59,012 nt of DNA from Paenibacillus phytohabitans (GTDB lineage: Bacteria > Bacillota > Bacilli > Paenibacillales > Paenibacillaceae): NCBI RefSeq assembly GCF_013141775.1, contig NZ_WHOB01000066.1, positions 1-59,012 on the forward strand, in the 5' to 3' direction. The notes beneath the pieces are model-generated. The model saw only the letters and a program-made list of their open reading frames with translations, was not told the DNA's origin and did not search any database. Made by a program: the position numbers and the translations under genes. Each line of letters starts with the position of its first letter. Position 1 is the stretch's first letter. This document shows, piece after piece, positions 45,130 through 53,525 of this stretch.

Positions 45130-46245
45130 TTAACCTTCCAAGGTCCGATCCACAGCACCAACAGGATCTGGAACAGTCTCTTTTTCCTCTTTCTGTTTGT
45201 CCTTCTTCCGTTTCCACAGCAGAAGCAACAGCCAGAACAACAACACAAAAAACAATAGGATCACCACAATCGTGATCACCACGACCCACAGATGCAGCCC
45301 CAGCCAATCCCAGAACGTCTGTGTGACTTCAATCTTGCCTGCCTCTGTCAATGCGACCTGGGAAGCCTTGGACTGCTCAGGTGTGACTTTGAAGGTAATC
45401 GTTCGGCTGATCGTCTTGCCTGAAAAGGAGGCGGTGTAGTTGACCTCATAGACATCCGGCAGCAGCAGCCGGTCATTGACGATATAGACCATATCCGCGG
45501 TGCTCCCCGCATATATCGAGTCCGCTGTATACTTCTGCTCAAACATGACCTGCCCCTGCCCGTCACGGACCGTGATCTTGCCGGTTGGCTTCTCCAGAAT
45601 CGTTCCGCGATCACTCAGCTTCATCGTCAGCCGGGAATGGCCGGTGCTGACATAATCATGCTTGAACTCATCAATACTCATCTCATGATTCGCCTGATCA
45701 GCCTTGTATTCCAGGACCATCTGCACCCCGCTACGGTTGACCACATCGATGGCCACCGAAGCCTGCTGCCCCTCGGTACCTGCAGACGGTTCTTCTGCCT
45801 TGATCAGCTCTTCGGCAGCGATCACTCCCACGTACTGACCGGGCAGGAGATCCTCCGGTACGTTCAAGACGTAATTGAAACTACGCACTTCTTGCGGTTT
45901 CAGCGTGATGGCCTTCACACCTTGCGGCTCCAGCCAGGCCCCGACCAGGGTAAGGTGCTGCTCCTTTTCCGAGAAGCTTCGGCCCCCATTTTGCGCCGGA
46001 AGGGCATCTGCCGGATACAGCTTGAGCTGTACCGGCGTATCCTTGGCATTGCGGACCACAAAGGTATACTCCCGCGTGTCCCCCGGCTGCACCTGATCCA
46101 TATAATACCCCCGGCCTTCTTCTACGGCTTTGATCGGAGACAGGACAAAGGAACTGTCGGCATGAACGGCAGTAGACATCCACAAACAGCCGATGAACCC
46201 GAACAGTAATACACTCATGATTTTACTAACGATTACTCTCTTCAT
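45130..46245 (-). CDS. WxL-interacting protein (DUF916/DUF3324) with C-terminal membrane anchor
   Basis: A 371-residue protein. It has a signal peptide (VSKIMSVLLFGFIGCLWM, cleavage near VHADS). The peptidoglycan-binding domain covers about residues 35-170 (FVLSPIKAVEEGRGYYMDQVQPGDTREYTF in part, VIAAEEL). The host-binding domain covers 175-310 (VAIDVVNRSGVQMVLEY, MVYIVNDRLLLPDVYEV). A transmembrane helix and basic tail end the protein (LWVVVITIVVILLFF... KRKKDKQ). I start at the ATG after GAGG. It anchors WxL proteins to membrane and wall, and is flanked on both sides by WxL genes. Confidence 0.9.
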   Translation of the reverse strand: MKRVIVSKIMSVLLFGFIGCLWMSTAVHADSSFVLSPIKAVEEGRGYYMDQVQPGDTREYTFVVRNAKDTPVQLKLYPADALPAQNGGRSFSEKEQHLTLVGAWLEPQGVKAITLKPQEVRSFNYVLNVPEDLLPGQYVGVIAAEELIKAEEPSAGTEGQQASVAIDVVNRSGVQMVLEYKADQANHEMSIDEFKHDYVSTGHSRLTMKLSDRGTILEKPTGKITVRDGQGQVMFEQKYTADSIYAGSTADMVYIVNDRLLLPDVYEVNYTASFSGKTISRTITFKVTPEQSKASQVALTEAGKIEVTQTFWDWLGLHLWVVVITIVVILLFFVLLFWLLLLLWKRKKDKQKEEKETVPDPVGAVDRTLEG

Positions 46246-46270
46246 GGTTAACCTCAATTCTCTCGTTCTC

Positions 46271-46894
46271 TTATAGCCCGGTGACCAGGGTAAATGTCAG
46301 GCTAGCTTCATATTCACCGGCAAGCAGTCCCACCCGTTCACCGGGTGAGACCTGATCGGTATTCTTTACTTCCGCAATCTCAATCAGTGAAGGCAGATCT
46401 ACCTGCAGCAGCAGTTCAGCGCTTGTGATTCCTCTGCCCGCGCCTTCCGCCGCCTCCATCACAACCTGGGAGGTTCCGGAAGCAAACACGCCTGAACCGG
46501 TCGAGATTCCATCCGTTTCTTGCTCTGAGGTTAGACTGGAAACGTGATACGAAGCATACCCTGCCGGAATCCTCGCCTGGATGTTTCCTTCCTGCACGGC
46601 ATGCCGGATGGTGAAATCGTTAAGCGAAACGGCATACTGCCAGCCAGAGTCGCCTTGTTGCTCCACCGTAAGGTTCAGCGACTCTGTGAACTGAAGGTTT
46701 CCGGAAGCATTCAGCGTCAGATGCGCCGGTTGACCGGCGACACGCAGACTGCCCAGGGGATCGTCATAGACCGCATAGGTAGCTGACATGACCGTGCTCA
46801 CTTCTCCGGTCTCAGGCTCAGCCTTCTCGGCATGAGTTACCGGGGAACTTGCTATAAGCAGGACCAGTCCTAACCAAAAACTACTGTGTTTCAT
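46271..46894 (-). CDS. WxL-domain surface protein (diverged)
   Basis: A 207-residue exported protein with a GAGGAGGG site. The signal peptide is followed by a diverged WxL domain: LNLTVEQQGDSGWQYAVSLNDF, quoted in part as GDSGWQYAVSLNDF, for the first motif, and LLAGEYEASLTFTLVTGL for the second, with Phe in place of Trp. It is the third WxL protein of the cluster and lies between the CpaB-like gene and the DUF916 gene, joining the Tad and WxL modules in one run. Confidence 0.8.
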   Translation of the reverse strand: MKHSSFWLGLVLLIASSPVTHAEKAEPETGEVSTVMSATYAVYDDPLGSLRVAGQPAHLTLNASGNLQFTESLNLTVEQQGDSGWQYAVSLNDFTIRHAVQEGNIQARIPAGYASYHVSSLTSEQETDGISTGSGVFASGTSQVVMEAAEGAGRGITSAELLLQVDLPSLIEIAEVKNTDQVSPGERVGLLAGEYEASLTFTLVTGL

Positions 46895-46906
46895 AAAATC
46901 CCTCCT

Positions 46907-47590
46907 CTACGGAAGAAGGGTGCCTGCAGGCAGCAGGTAGACCTTTCCCGTTTCTTGGACCTCCATCAGCAGCGCGGCCTGCTGCGGAGTTACCTCAAGT
47001 ACAATCACGGCGGGAATCAAGCTACCGCCGTCGGCCGGATCGGGAACCTTCCCTTCCGCATTCAGCCGTTTCACAACTTTCAGACTAGACAATTCAGGCA
47101 GGACCATTTTTTTAGACTGACCGGTTGCCGTGTCGGACACGAATGCATAGGCATCCACGAGGATACCAGGCTTGACCTCATCTCCGGAGGATAAGACCAG
47201 ATCCGTCTTCACCCCGATCTGCCGCATGCCTTCCTGTAAGGAAACCGCAGCCCCCAACCCCGAGGCTGCTGCCGTTGTGACGAGCGACTTGCGAATCGGA
47301 GCGCCCGCCATGAATCCATACTTGGAGGCATACGCATCGCTGAAATCCAGCTCATCTGCGGTTTCCAGCGCATCCTCCGGCACTTCGCTGACCACCATCT
47401 CGCGGAATTTCAGTTGGTCCTTGGTGATCGGCATATATGGATCAATAGTGGTTGTCGCGACAATGATCTTTTTCGTCTGCACCTGCTGGGCAATGTTTCG
47501 GCTATTGAGCTGAAACGCAACCAGCGCAAGGATCAGTCCGAGCAGGACGATCAATGCGCTGCGGGTATATTTATTCCATAATTTTTTCAA
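46907..47590 (-). CDS. cpaB: CpaB/RcpC-like Tad assembly protein with SAF domain
   Basis: A 227-residue protein with one N-terminal transmembrane helix (SALIVLLGLILALVAFQL). A SAF domain follows (IIVATTTIDPYMPITKDQL, GFMAGAPIRKSLV), then the RcpC part (VLSSGDEVKPGILVDAYAF, VLEVTPQQAALLMEVQETG). The start is TTG with GGGAGG twelve bases away. In diderm bacteria CpaB supports the outer-membrane secretin; here there is no secretin, so it probably spans to the wall. It is 13 bases from the first WxL gene. Confidence 0.85.
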   Translation of the reverse strand: MKKLWNKYTRSALIVLLGLILALVAFQLNSRNIAQQVQTKKIIVATTTIDPYMPITKDQLKFREMVVSEVPEDALETADELDFSDAYASKYGFMAGAPIRKSLVTTAAASGLGAAVSLQEGMRQIGVKTDLVLSSGDEVKPGILVDAYAFVSDTATGQSKKMVLPELSSLKVVKRLNAEGKVPDPADGGSLIPAVIVLEVTPQQAALLMEVQETGKVYLLPAGTLLP

Positions 47591-47611
47591 CGGCTTGGTC
47601 TTCCTCCCTCA

Positions 47612-48031
47612 TTATTTATAGATACTCTCATAGGGAATATTGCGGTGAACGGTAACTGGATACGAAACTCCCGGAAGTGCGAACGATACATGCGTGCGAA
47701 ACACCACATCGATCCAGGGAACATCCCCGGAATCATACATCAGATGCAGCTCAAAGCTGCTGCTCTTCATCACCGGATTCTCCATCGCAGCATTCAGGCC
47801 TAGACTCTGGATAAAGGCTTCTCTAGTTGCGGAGCGGAGCGTATTCTGTTCCAGCTGCACCAGTCCCTGCTGGGCATCTGTCACAATGCCGGAACGGATA
47901 ATTCCTGCGTCAATCGCATTCTCTATCGTTCTCCCTGTCGAGTCATATACACTGTCCACCACTAGCAGATCCATCACCAGCACCACGAGAATCAAACCAA
48001 ACAAAATGGCTCCTAACACCTTGATCCACAT
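47612..48031 (-). CDS. TadE/TadF-like pseudopilin
   Basis: A 139-residue protein with one N-terminal transmembrane helix (VLGAILFGLILVVLVMDLL) and a periplasm- or wall-facing beta domain (FELHLMYDSGDVPWIDVVF, VTVHRNIPYESIYK). The start chosen is the ATG just after the upstream gene's TAG, with GGGGGAG five bases before. Position after a Flp-like pilin and another TadE-like gene supports a minor-pilin role. Confidence 0.72.
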   Translation of the reverse strand: MWIKVLGAILFGLILVVLVMDLLVVDSVYDSTGRTIENAIDAGIIRSGIVTDAQQGLVQLEQNTLRSATREAFIQSLGLNAAMENPVMKSSSFELHLMYDSGDVPWIDVVFRTHVSFALPGVSYPVTVHRNIPYESIYK

Positions 48032-48032
48032 C

Positions 48033-48458
48033 CTACTCCCCCGTCCTGTAGAATACATGTGCCAGTCCGGGGAGATGCACGGTGATCGGTACGGTGTAGT
48101 TCACACCGACTGCCTTCAGGGCAAATACGTTATACTCCCGAGTGACGGTTATTTCCAGGCGATCCCCGCGCTGCACCGGCTTAGGGGTAGCGATAAGCGA
48201 GACCTTTGCCGGATTCATACCCATGCTTTGGAGCAACCCATCGAGCCGAGTCCGGGTCGCCTGATCTGCCCCGTTCTCTACCTTCATCACCTGCAGCACT
48301 TCATTCGCTGCGGTACGTAAGTTGGAACGAATCATCACATACTGCACAATGGTCACGACGATCAGAGCAATAATCAGGACGATCATCATCAGAAAGAAGA
48401 AGGACATGATTCCATCCCCCCTCTCGCTCCGGAGGAACTGTTTCCATCTGCGGCGCAT
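48033..48458 (-). CDS. TadE-like pseudopilin (DUF4320 type)
   Basis: A 141-residue protein. The N-terminus WKQFLRSERGDGIMSFFFLMM shows a basic leader, a Gly at the likely prepilin cleavage position (RGDG) and a long hydrophobic helix. The rest is a soluble domain (ITVTREYNVFALKAVGVNY). The start is the ATG with AAGGAG upstream; a TTG six codons earlier overlaps that site. It is the probable minor pilin processed by the peptidase at 36274. Confidence 0.75.
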   Translation of the reverse strand: MRRRWKQFLRSERGDGIMSFFFLMMIVLIIALIVVTIVQYVMIRSNLRTAANEVLQVMKVENGADQATRTRLDGLLQSMGMNPAKVSLIATPKPVQRGDRLEITVTREYNVFALKAVGVNYTVPITVHLPGLAHVFYRTGE

Positions 48459-48468
48459 GACAGGCTCC

Positions 48469-48708
48469 TTAGTCAAGCGAGTTCATCTTGCCGAAGATTT
48501 TATCCACGACAAAGGTATTAATCTGTGCCTTGAACAGCAGATACACGGCGATGAACAGCAGCAGCGTGATCAGAATACCAATCACCCATTGCATTGCATC
48601 TCCGCGCTCTTCTGTCCGGAACCGGTTCAGCCTTACCGCCAGGACTCCTGGAGCGTTCACCACTACCTGCTTTGTACCTTCAACCATTTTCTTCATCAGC
48701 TTCTTCAT
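48469..48708 (-). CDS. Flp-like small pilin/pseudopilin
   Basis: A 79-residue protein. A basic leader ends in RTEERGDAMQWVIGIL, with the Gly-Asp-Ala junction followed by a hydrophobic helix, the Flp prepilin pattern, and a short tail (INTFVVDKIFGKMNSLD). It has a GAGAGG site. The leader, about 36 residues, is longer than in classical Flp. It is likely to be the main subunit of the filament. Confidence 0.72.
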   Translation of the reverse strand: MKKLMKKMVEGTKQVVVNAPGVLAVRLNRFRTEERGDAMQWVIGILITLLLFIAVYLLFKAQINTFVVDKIFGKMNSLD

Positions 48709-48733
48709 TCGTTAATCTTCCTCTCAAATGGGT

Positions 48734-49612
48734 TTATAGGGAATTAAATGCGCCGAACATTTTAATCAGCATCATAAAAAAGAAAACCACCACATGGACA
48801 ATAACCATTCCGTAGAAAAGGTTCATCTTTCCCGGATTGCCCCGGGTGCGTTCGCGCAGGGCAAGCTTGCTCAGATTACGCAAATCGTTTTTGACACCAT
48901 TCAGATCATCCTCGGCTTCATGAAAGCCTTTCTCTGCAACGACATTAACCACCGACACAAAATCATACACCACAGGCACATGGACCTCTTTGGCAAACAT
49001 TTGCAGAGCATCCTTCTGCGACATCGTCCCCATGTTGGCAACGAGGCGCTTAAGCAGCGCAGATAGTGTAGGACCACAGCGGGTACTGACCTCCTGAAAT
49101 ATCACGTTTAACGGCTTGCCGACTTCCAGCGCAGTGATCATTTTGCTAATTAAAAACGGCAAATCCGCAATGAGCTGATTTTGCCGTTTTTGATACGCTT
49201 GGGGAATCTGCCGCATTTGAAGCCAAAAGAATAGAAAAGATAAAATCGGTCCGGCGATGGCAAAAAAGACTTGCTGCACCATCCCCGCGAGCACGAGGGC
49301 AAATCCTCCCGGCAAGAGGGCTTGGATGATCGCCTTGGCGAGATAGATTTCATAACTCACCGGGTACCCCAGCATGCCGTACATTTCGCGCTGCTTACTA
49401 CTCTGCCTTTTTCCTTGCCTAGCAGATAGCCTGTCCGCTAGGGACCGGACCACAGCATTTTGCTGCAGCCGCAGCCGCTGCGCATCGGACTGGTTGACCA
49501 GAGCCGCCAGATTCATGAGCTGCTGCTGCCGCCGGAAGCCGGGAATGGCGATCCCCAGCACAGGAATGACGATACATAGTGCGGCGAGCCCAAACAGTAT
49601 GGATGTAATCAT
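48734..49612 (-). CDS. tadC: TadC inner-membrane platform protein
   Basis: A 292-residue T2SF-domain protein with several transmembrane segments (SILFGLAALCIVIPVLGI, the pair in the middle, and FYGMVIVHVVVFFFMML at the C-terminus). The cytoplasmic GspF-like block includes LPFLISKMITALEVGKPL and LALRERTRGNPGKM. It partners TadB to form the platform on the ATPase. The gene order TadA-TadB-TadC is standard. Confidence 0.88.
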   Translation of the reverse strand: MITSILFGLAALCIVIPVLGIAIPGFRRQQQLMNLAALVNQSDAQRLRLQQNAVVRSLADRLSARQGKRQSSKQREMYGMLGYPVSYEIYLAKAIIQALLPGGFALVLAGMVQQVFFAIAGPILSFLFFWLQMRQIPQAYQKRQNQLIADLPFLISKMITALEVGKPLNVIFQEVSTRCGPTLSALLKRLVANMGTMSQKDALQMFAKEVHVPVVYDFVSVVNVVAEKGFHEAEDDLNGVKNDLRNLSKLALRERTRGNPGKMNLFYGMVIVHVVVFFFMMLIKMFGAFNSL

Positions 49613-49624
49613 GTTTCACCTCCC

Positions 49625-50500
49625 TTACAAATCATCCAGATTCAGGCGCAGCAGCGAATCCTTCTTCCACAGTCCAATCATCACGCTCACAATCATACTC
49701 GCCAGCAGCAGCTTGCCGAGTCCGGTCTGCAGGGTGGTCGCTGCCTTGAACTCCAGCACCAGTTGACTTTCGAGATACCCAAACAAGAACGGGAAGAGCA
49801 GACTGATCCCGAACACCACGAACGGTTCCATCCGCTTTTTCTCATTCTCAATATCAATTTCCTGCAGCAGATGCATGTCTGACGCAATGTCTGCGATGCT
49901 CTCCCGAATTCCTTCGACCGAACGGGCATGGAATCCGTCCTTGTTCCCGGCCATCACTTTTTCACAGAAATCATCGAACTTTTTGAATTGAACAACTTGT
50001 TTCATCTGCTCCAATACCGTAGGAACATCAATCCCGATCCGCAGCGAAGCGTACATTTGCTCAAAGTACGGAACCGTCACACCGCTCATGACCGGCAAAG
50101 ACATCTCTAGTGACTTCTGCAGGGATTTGCAATCCCGGAACTTGGAGGACAAGAGCCGCAGATTCCCTGGCAAGTTCAGGAGAACCTCTTTCCTGCGTTT
50201 GAACTTCACCGCCGAAATGATCATCTTGGGTACAATCACTCCCATCGCAACTCCCACGCCGACAAACCAGATGTTTGCCGTCCAGTAGGCCACCCCTGCT
50301 CCTATCACAAGGGAGATGCTCAGGATCTGCACATAGTTTCGCCATTCCAGGTGTATGCCTGCCGCCTTCGCTTCTGCTTGGGTTTGCTCAAATCCAAAGG
50401 CGATACGCAGCTGCCGGGACCGGCTGCTTGCCGCTGGCAATAACGAGAACAAACCAAAAGAGACCAGGAGTCCCGCTGCCAATAGCAGAATGGGCATCAT
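49625..50500 (-). CDS. tadB: TadB inner-membrane platform protein
   Basis: A 291-residue T2SF protein. N-terminal helices (PILLLAAGLLVSFGLFSLL), a helix pair near residue 75-110, the cytoplasmic helical domain (LRLLSSKFRDCKSLQKSLEM) and C-terminal helices are visible. The ATG overlaps the TadA stop by four bases (ATGATG), which decides the start; a GTG nine codons earlier sits before the site. Function as for TadC. Confidence 0.87.
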   Translation of the reverse strand: MMPILLLAAGLLVSFGLFSLLPAASSRSRQLRIAFGFEQTQAEAKAAGIHLEWRNYVQILSISLVIGAGVAYWTANIWFVGVGVAMGVIVPKMIISAVKFKRRKEVLLNLPGNLRLLSSKFRDCKSLQKSLEMSLPVMSGVTVPYFEQMYASLRIGIDVPTVLEQMKQVVQFKKFDDFCEKVMAGNKDGFHARSVEGIRESIADIASDMHLLQEIDIENEKKRMEPFVVFGISLLFPFLFGYLESQLVLEFKAATTLQTGLGKLLLASMIVSVMIGLWKKDSLLRLNLDDL

Positions 50501-52569
50501 ATGGCCTTCAGCTCCTTCCCTTCGCACCAGCGCCGGACTTCCTCCTGCGCCGGGTCCTTCAAATAAATCTTCTCCATCAGCGACTCGGACTGGATCTTGC
50601 CGACCCGCATATGCCGTTTCCGGCTGTAATCGTATTTGAAGATCGGATTGAGCACCGGCTCCTCGGTTCCCCGGTAGCCAATCAGCTCCGACAGCTCGGT
50701 CACGACCCGGGCCCCATTGGGCAATTTCTTCTGAAACAGAATCAGGTCTATCGATCCGGAGATCTGGCTGGCTGCAGCCATCGTATTACCGTTTAGTTGC
50801 AGGAACCGGGTCGCGGCCTCTTTCGCGCTATTGGCATGAATGGTCGTCCAGACGGTATGTCCGGTGTTCATCCCGATCAGGCTTTGCTGCGCTGCCGGTT
50901 CATCACGGATCTCCCCAATACACATTACGGTTGGCTTGAGCCGCAGACAGGCTTTAATCAGCTTGGCGATGCCATAGCTCTTCTTCTCATCCTCGACCTC
51001 CTTCACCAGAAGGGAAGGCAGATTCGGGTAATCGAGATACTGCCGTTTGCTGGCCAGCATCATTTCCTCGGAATCCTCAATCGAGATAATGCGGGTGATC
51101 GGCTCCATGCACATCGGCAGACGAATCAGCTGTGTGGTCTTGCCGCTGTTGGTTCCCCCGCCAATGACGAGATTGGCTCCCTTGGGAACTATGAAATGCA
51201 GGAACTCGGCAATCTCCGGCGAGATGTTCCCGTACTGGATACACTGCTCATCGGTGTACACATCCGGAGGGAACTTCCGGATACTGATCAGCGGTGCATT
51301 GGCGCTAATCCCTTGATACTCTTTCGTATCTGCGACTACACAAATCCGGAAGCCCCGGTAATTGGCATCCACAATCGGATCTGTACTGGAGATCGGTTTT
51401 CCGATCGGCATGAGCATTTTGTTGATCACTTCATACAAGTGAGACACACTCTGAAACCGGATATCCGGCCGGTGTATGTCTTGCCCACCCTGCTCAATGA
51501 TCACTTGCTCCGGACCGTTGATCTCAATCGAACTGACCGTAGGATCATCCAGGATGCCCTGCAGTACTCCAAGCTCCGTGATTTCCTTCTGCACCCATTC
51601 CACCACTTCATTCAAGGGAATCGATAGGGCATATTCATTCTGTTCCCGGATCAAATCCGAGATGTAGTAACGAATCTTCTGCCGCGAAGGTTCATGGGTC
51701 AGGGACTGAACATATTCGTCCAGGTGATCCTCCTGCAGCCGGTAACGGACAAAGTTCAGCAGCCCCTCCAGCTTCTTGGCATCCCCCTCTGACCATTCGC
51801 TGTTGACCGCCTGAATGGAAATCTGAACATCCAGATATTCCAGTGGTTCAATGATTCCCACCGTTTCATTGTCACGCCCGGCAGCTTGTCCTTCCCGCAA
51901 AGGGATCTTGTTCGGTTCAAGCGCCTTCCAGCGCTTGATCAGCTCACTGAATTTGGTATACACAGGCGCTTCGTCTATTTTGACATTGGTATCTGCACTG
52001 AACAGATAAAGTCGCTCCCGCTCCACGCTGAACACTTCAATCAGTCGGCGGTAATGCGTATAATTGCCGACAAAATCAATGGCATCAGCGCTGTAGAGTA
52101 CCGTTGCATCCGAAGTCCGGAGAGCGAAGTGAGTCGTTGGCTGGATCAGCGAACCCTGTGTGAGCAGAATGATCACATCATAGATAGCTTCCAACTGTTG
52201 CCGCAGCATTACGGAGGCTGAGATCAGCGTTTGATTCGAAGACAATTTACGAATCACGGGCGCTTCCGGCTGCGAGCGTGGATTCACTAGTAAGTAGTCC
52301 ACTCCATTTCGCTGAACCATGTATTCCTGAATCGGCTTTAAGGCTTGCCGGTCCAGATCGAGCAGGAACTGATCCATGGTGCGCTCTTTGTGGAGCTCAG
52401 CAATTTGCTGATCAAAGGTGTAGGCAATTCGCGGCAAACCGACACAAGGCAATTCCGCGACCACCACTCGCTGATCTTTGGGGTAGGTGCGGATCAGTTT
52501 CATCACGCCCTGAACGGCATCACCGCCGCCCAGATTGGCAAAGGCAATCACCTGTGCTTTGCCGGTCAT
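50497..52569 (-). CDS. tadA: TadZ-TadA fusion: degenerate ParA/CpaE domain plus CpaF-type secretion ATPase
   Basis: A 690-residue protein starting at the ATG with GGAGGGG. The first 230 residues have a CpaE/TadZ-like alpha/beta layout, but the P-loop position reads FANLGGGDAVQG without the Lys-Thr of Walker A. Residues 265-690 are a CpaF/TadA ATPase: VSSIEINGPEQVIIE, Walker A GGGTNSGKTTQ, ISIEDSEEMML, IGEIRDEPAAQQSL (Walker B/Asp box), and GHTVWTTIHANSAKEAATR. It powers pilus assembly or secretion at the membrane. Fusion of the polar-localisation domain to the ATPase is unusual. Confidence 0.88.
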   Translation of the reverse strand: MTGKAQVIAFANLGGGDAVQGVMKLIRTYPKDQRVVVAELPCVGLPRIAYTFDQQIAELHKERTMDQFLLDLDRQALKPIQEYMVQRNGVDYLLVNPRSQPEAPVIRKLSSNQTLISASVMLRQQLEAIYDVIILLTQGSLIQPTTHFALRTSDATVLYSADAIDFVGNYTHYRRLIEVFSVERERLYLFSADTNVKIDEAPVYTKFSELIKRWKALEPNKIPLREGQAAGRDNETVGIIEPLEYLDVQISIQAVNSEWSEGDAKKLEGLLNFVRYRLQEDHLDEYVQSLTHEPSRQKIRYYISDLIREQNEYALSIPLNEVVEWVQKEITELGVLQGILDDPTVSSIEINGPEQVIIEQGGQDIHRPDIRFQSVSHLYEVINKMLMPIGKPISSTDPIVDANYRGFRICVVADTKEYQGISANAPLISIRKFPPDVYTDEQCIQYGNISPEIAEFLHFIVPKGANLVIGGGTNSGKTTQLIRLPMCMEPITRIISIEDSEEMMLASKRQYLDYPNLPSLLVKEVEDEKKSYGIAKLIKACLRLKPTVMCIGEIRDEPAAQQSLIGMNTGHTVWTTIHANSAKEAATRFLQLNGNTMAAASQISGSIDLILFQKKLPNGARVVTELSELIGYRGTEEPVLNPIFKYDYSRKRHMRVGKIQSESLMEKIYLKDPAQEEVRRWCEGKELKAI

Positions 52570-52820
52570 GATCTCCCCTCCGTCTCGCCCCGGTGACAAT
52601 TGCCCCGGTACACCCAACCTTGACTTGTTTTTTCTAAAGTGGCGTAGGTGGCCCTGCCACCAACATCGCTATTCGGCTCCCCGATCTGAATGATCTTCGC
52701 CGTCCAGCAGGCTGGAGGCAGCACATTCAGAAAGTGATCCGCCATTTCCTCATCTACCAAATCACCGATCTGGAGGTAATCCTCCAAATCCCCTTTCCAG
52801 TTAGCATAGGTCTTTATCAT
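52566..52820 (-). CDS. Small protein of unknown function
   Basis: An 84-residue acidic protein (KTYANWKGDLEDYLQIGD, PPACWTAKIIQIGEPN, GWVYRGNCHRGET). The start chosen has AAGGAG ten bases upstream. It overlaps the TadA start by four bases, so it is part of the operon. I do not recognise a family; such proteins occur in plasmid and ICE gene sets as far as I recall. Confidence 0.65.
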   Translation of the reverse strand: MIKTYANWKGDLEDYLQIGDLVDEEMADHFLNVLPPACWTAKIIQIGEPNSDVGGRATYATLEKTSQGWVYRGNCHRGETEGRS

Positions 52821-52834
52821 TTCATGTTCACTCC

Positions 52835-53044
52835 TTATTGTGCCTGGTACGTATCTACGATGTTCCATTTACCGTTCGAGAACACTTCCACTGTGACCTG
52901 ATTGTTATATGGCATACCATCCGCAACAGTCATTCGGGACAACCAAACCCGTTCATTCCCGGTGTCCTTTTTCAAATTATCCGTGTGTGATTGCTTCAGC
53001 GTGGGCAAAGCCTTCAGCTCAGCAAGGCTGAACTTTTTTCCCAT
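52835..53044 (-). CDS. Small protein of unknown function
   Basis: A 69-residue protein (MGKKFSLAELKALPTLKQSH, ending EVFSNGKWNIVDTYQAQ) with an AGGGGG site nine bases before the ATG. It is packed between the regulator gene and the next small gene with gaps of 2 and 14 bases. No family recognised. Confidence 0.65.
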   Translation of the reverse strand: MGKKFSLAELKALPTLKQSHTDNLKKDTGNERVWLSRMTVADGMPYNNQVTVEVFSNGKWNIVDTYQAQ

Positions 53045-53046
53045 GG

Positions 53047-53454
53047 TTATTTTCCCCCTTTCGTCTCCTTGAGTGCTCGCCAAGTCGTAAGCAAAGTGCT
53101 CACCGCCTGTTCCTGACCGTGCCAAAACAAGTTTTCTATTAGGCTGCTCACTTGGAAGTCAAAAGCTTCCCACTCGCCCCAGTCAATTACGGGCCGTGAC
53201 TCCTGCTGATGATGTTCTTCCTGCTTAACCCCAGATGAAGAGATAGCTTTCTGAATCGCCTCTTCCAGCGTTCCTTCCTGGAGCCCGAGCTTGACTTCCC
53301 GCAGCACACCTACATCCAGCCAATCCAGCTGCCTGCGCTTGCCGTCCCGGTTGAAGGTGTACCCTTGCTCCTCCAACAAGACAACCCAGCGCCGCAATGT
53401 GCTGACCGGCGTATTCAATATTTCTCCTGCTTCTTTAAATCCAACTTCCTGCAC
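53047..53454 (-). CDS. MerR/RacA-like helix-turn-helix protein (GTG start)
   Basis: A 135-residue protein. Residues 3-65 form a winged helix-turn-helix (VGFKEAGEILNTPVSTLRRW, RQLDWLDVGVLREVKLGL). The remainder is helical (FDFQVSSLIENLFWHGQEQ). GAGGGAGGAG favours the GTG at 53454 over a GTG seven codons earlier. It heads the Tad operon and is its likely regulator. Confidence 0.7.
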   Translation of the reverse strand: MQEVGFKEAGEILNTPVSTLRRWVVLLEEQGYTFNRDGKRRQLDWLDVGVLREVKLGLQEGTLEEAIQKAISSSGVKQEEHHQQESRPVIDWGEWEAFDFQVSSLIENLFWHGQEQAVSTLLTTWRALKETKGGK

Positions 53455-53477
53455 AGCACTCTCCTCCCTCAACACAA

Positions 53478-53514
53478 AGGCCGCCCCTTGGATTGCCGGG
53501 GCGGCCTCTTTTTG
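53478..53514 (+). terminator. GC-rich hairpin with T-tract
   Basis: AGGCCGCCCC and GGGGCGGCCT (53478-53487 and 53498-53507) form a ten-base-pair stem followed on the plus strand by CTTTTTGTTTT. It would stop plus-strand transcription, yet no plus gene precedes it. It also sits just before the ribosome-binding site of the first Tad-operon gene, so in a minus transcript it would be a leader hairpin. Confidence 0.7.
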
Positions 53515-53525
53515 TTTTCTTGCAT

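Noticed and set aside
45637..46209. Plus-strand 190-codon frame
   Set aside because: Antisense of the DUF916 gene, which has a clear signal peptide, domains and membrane anchor.
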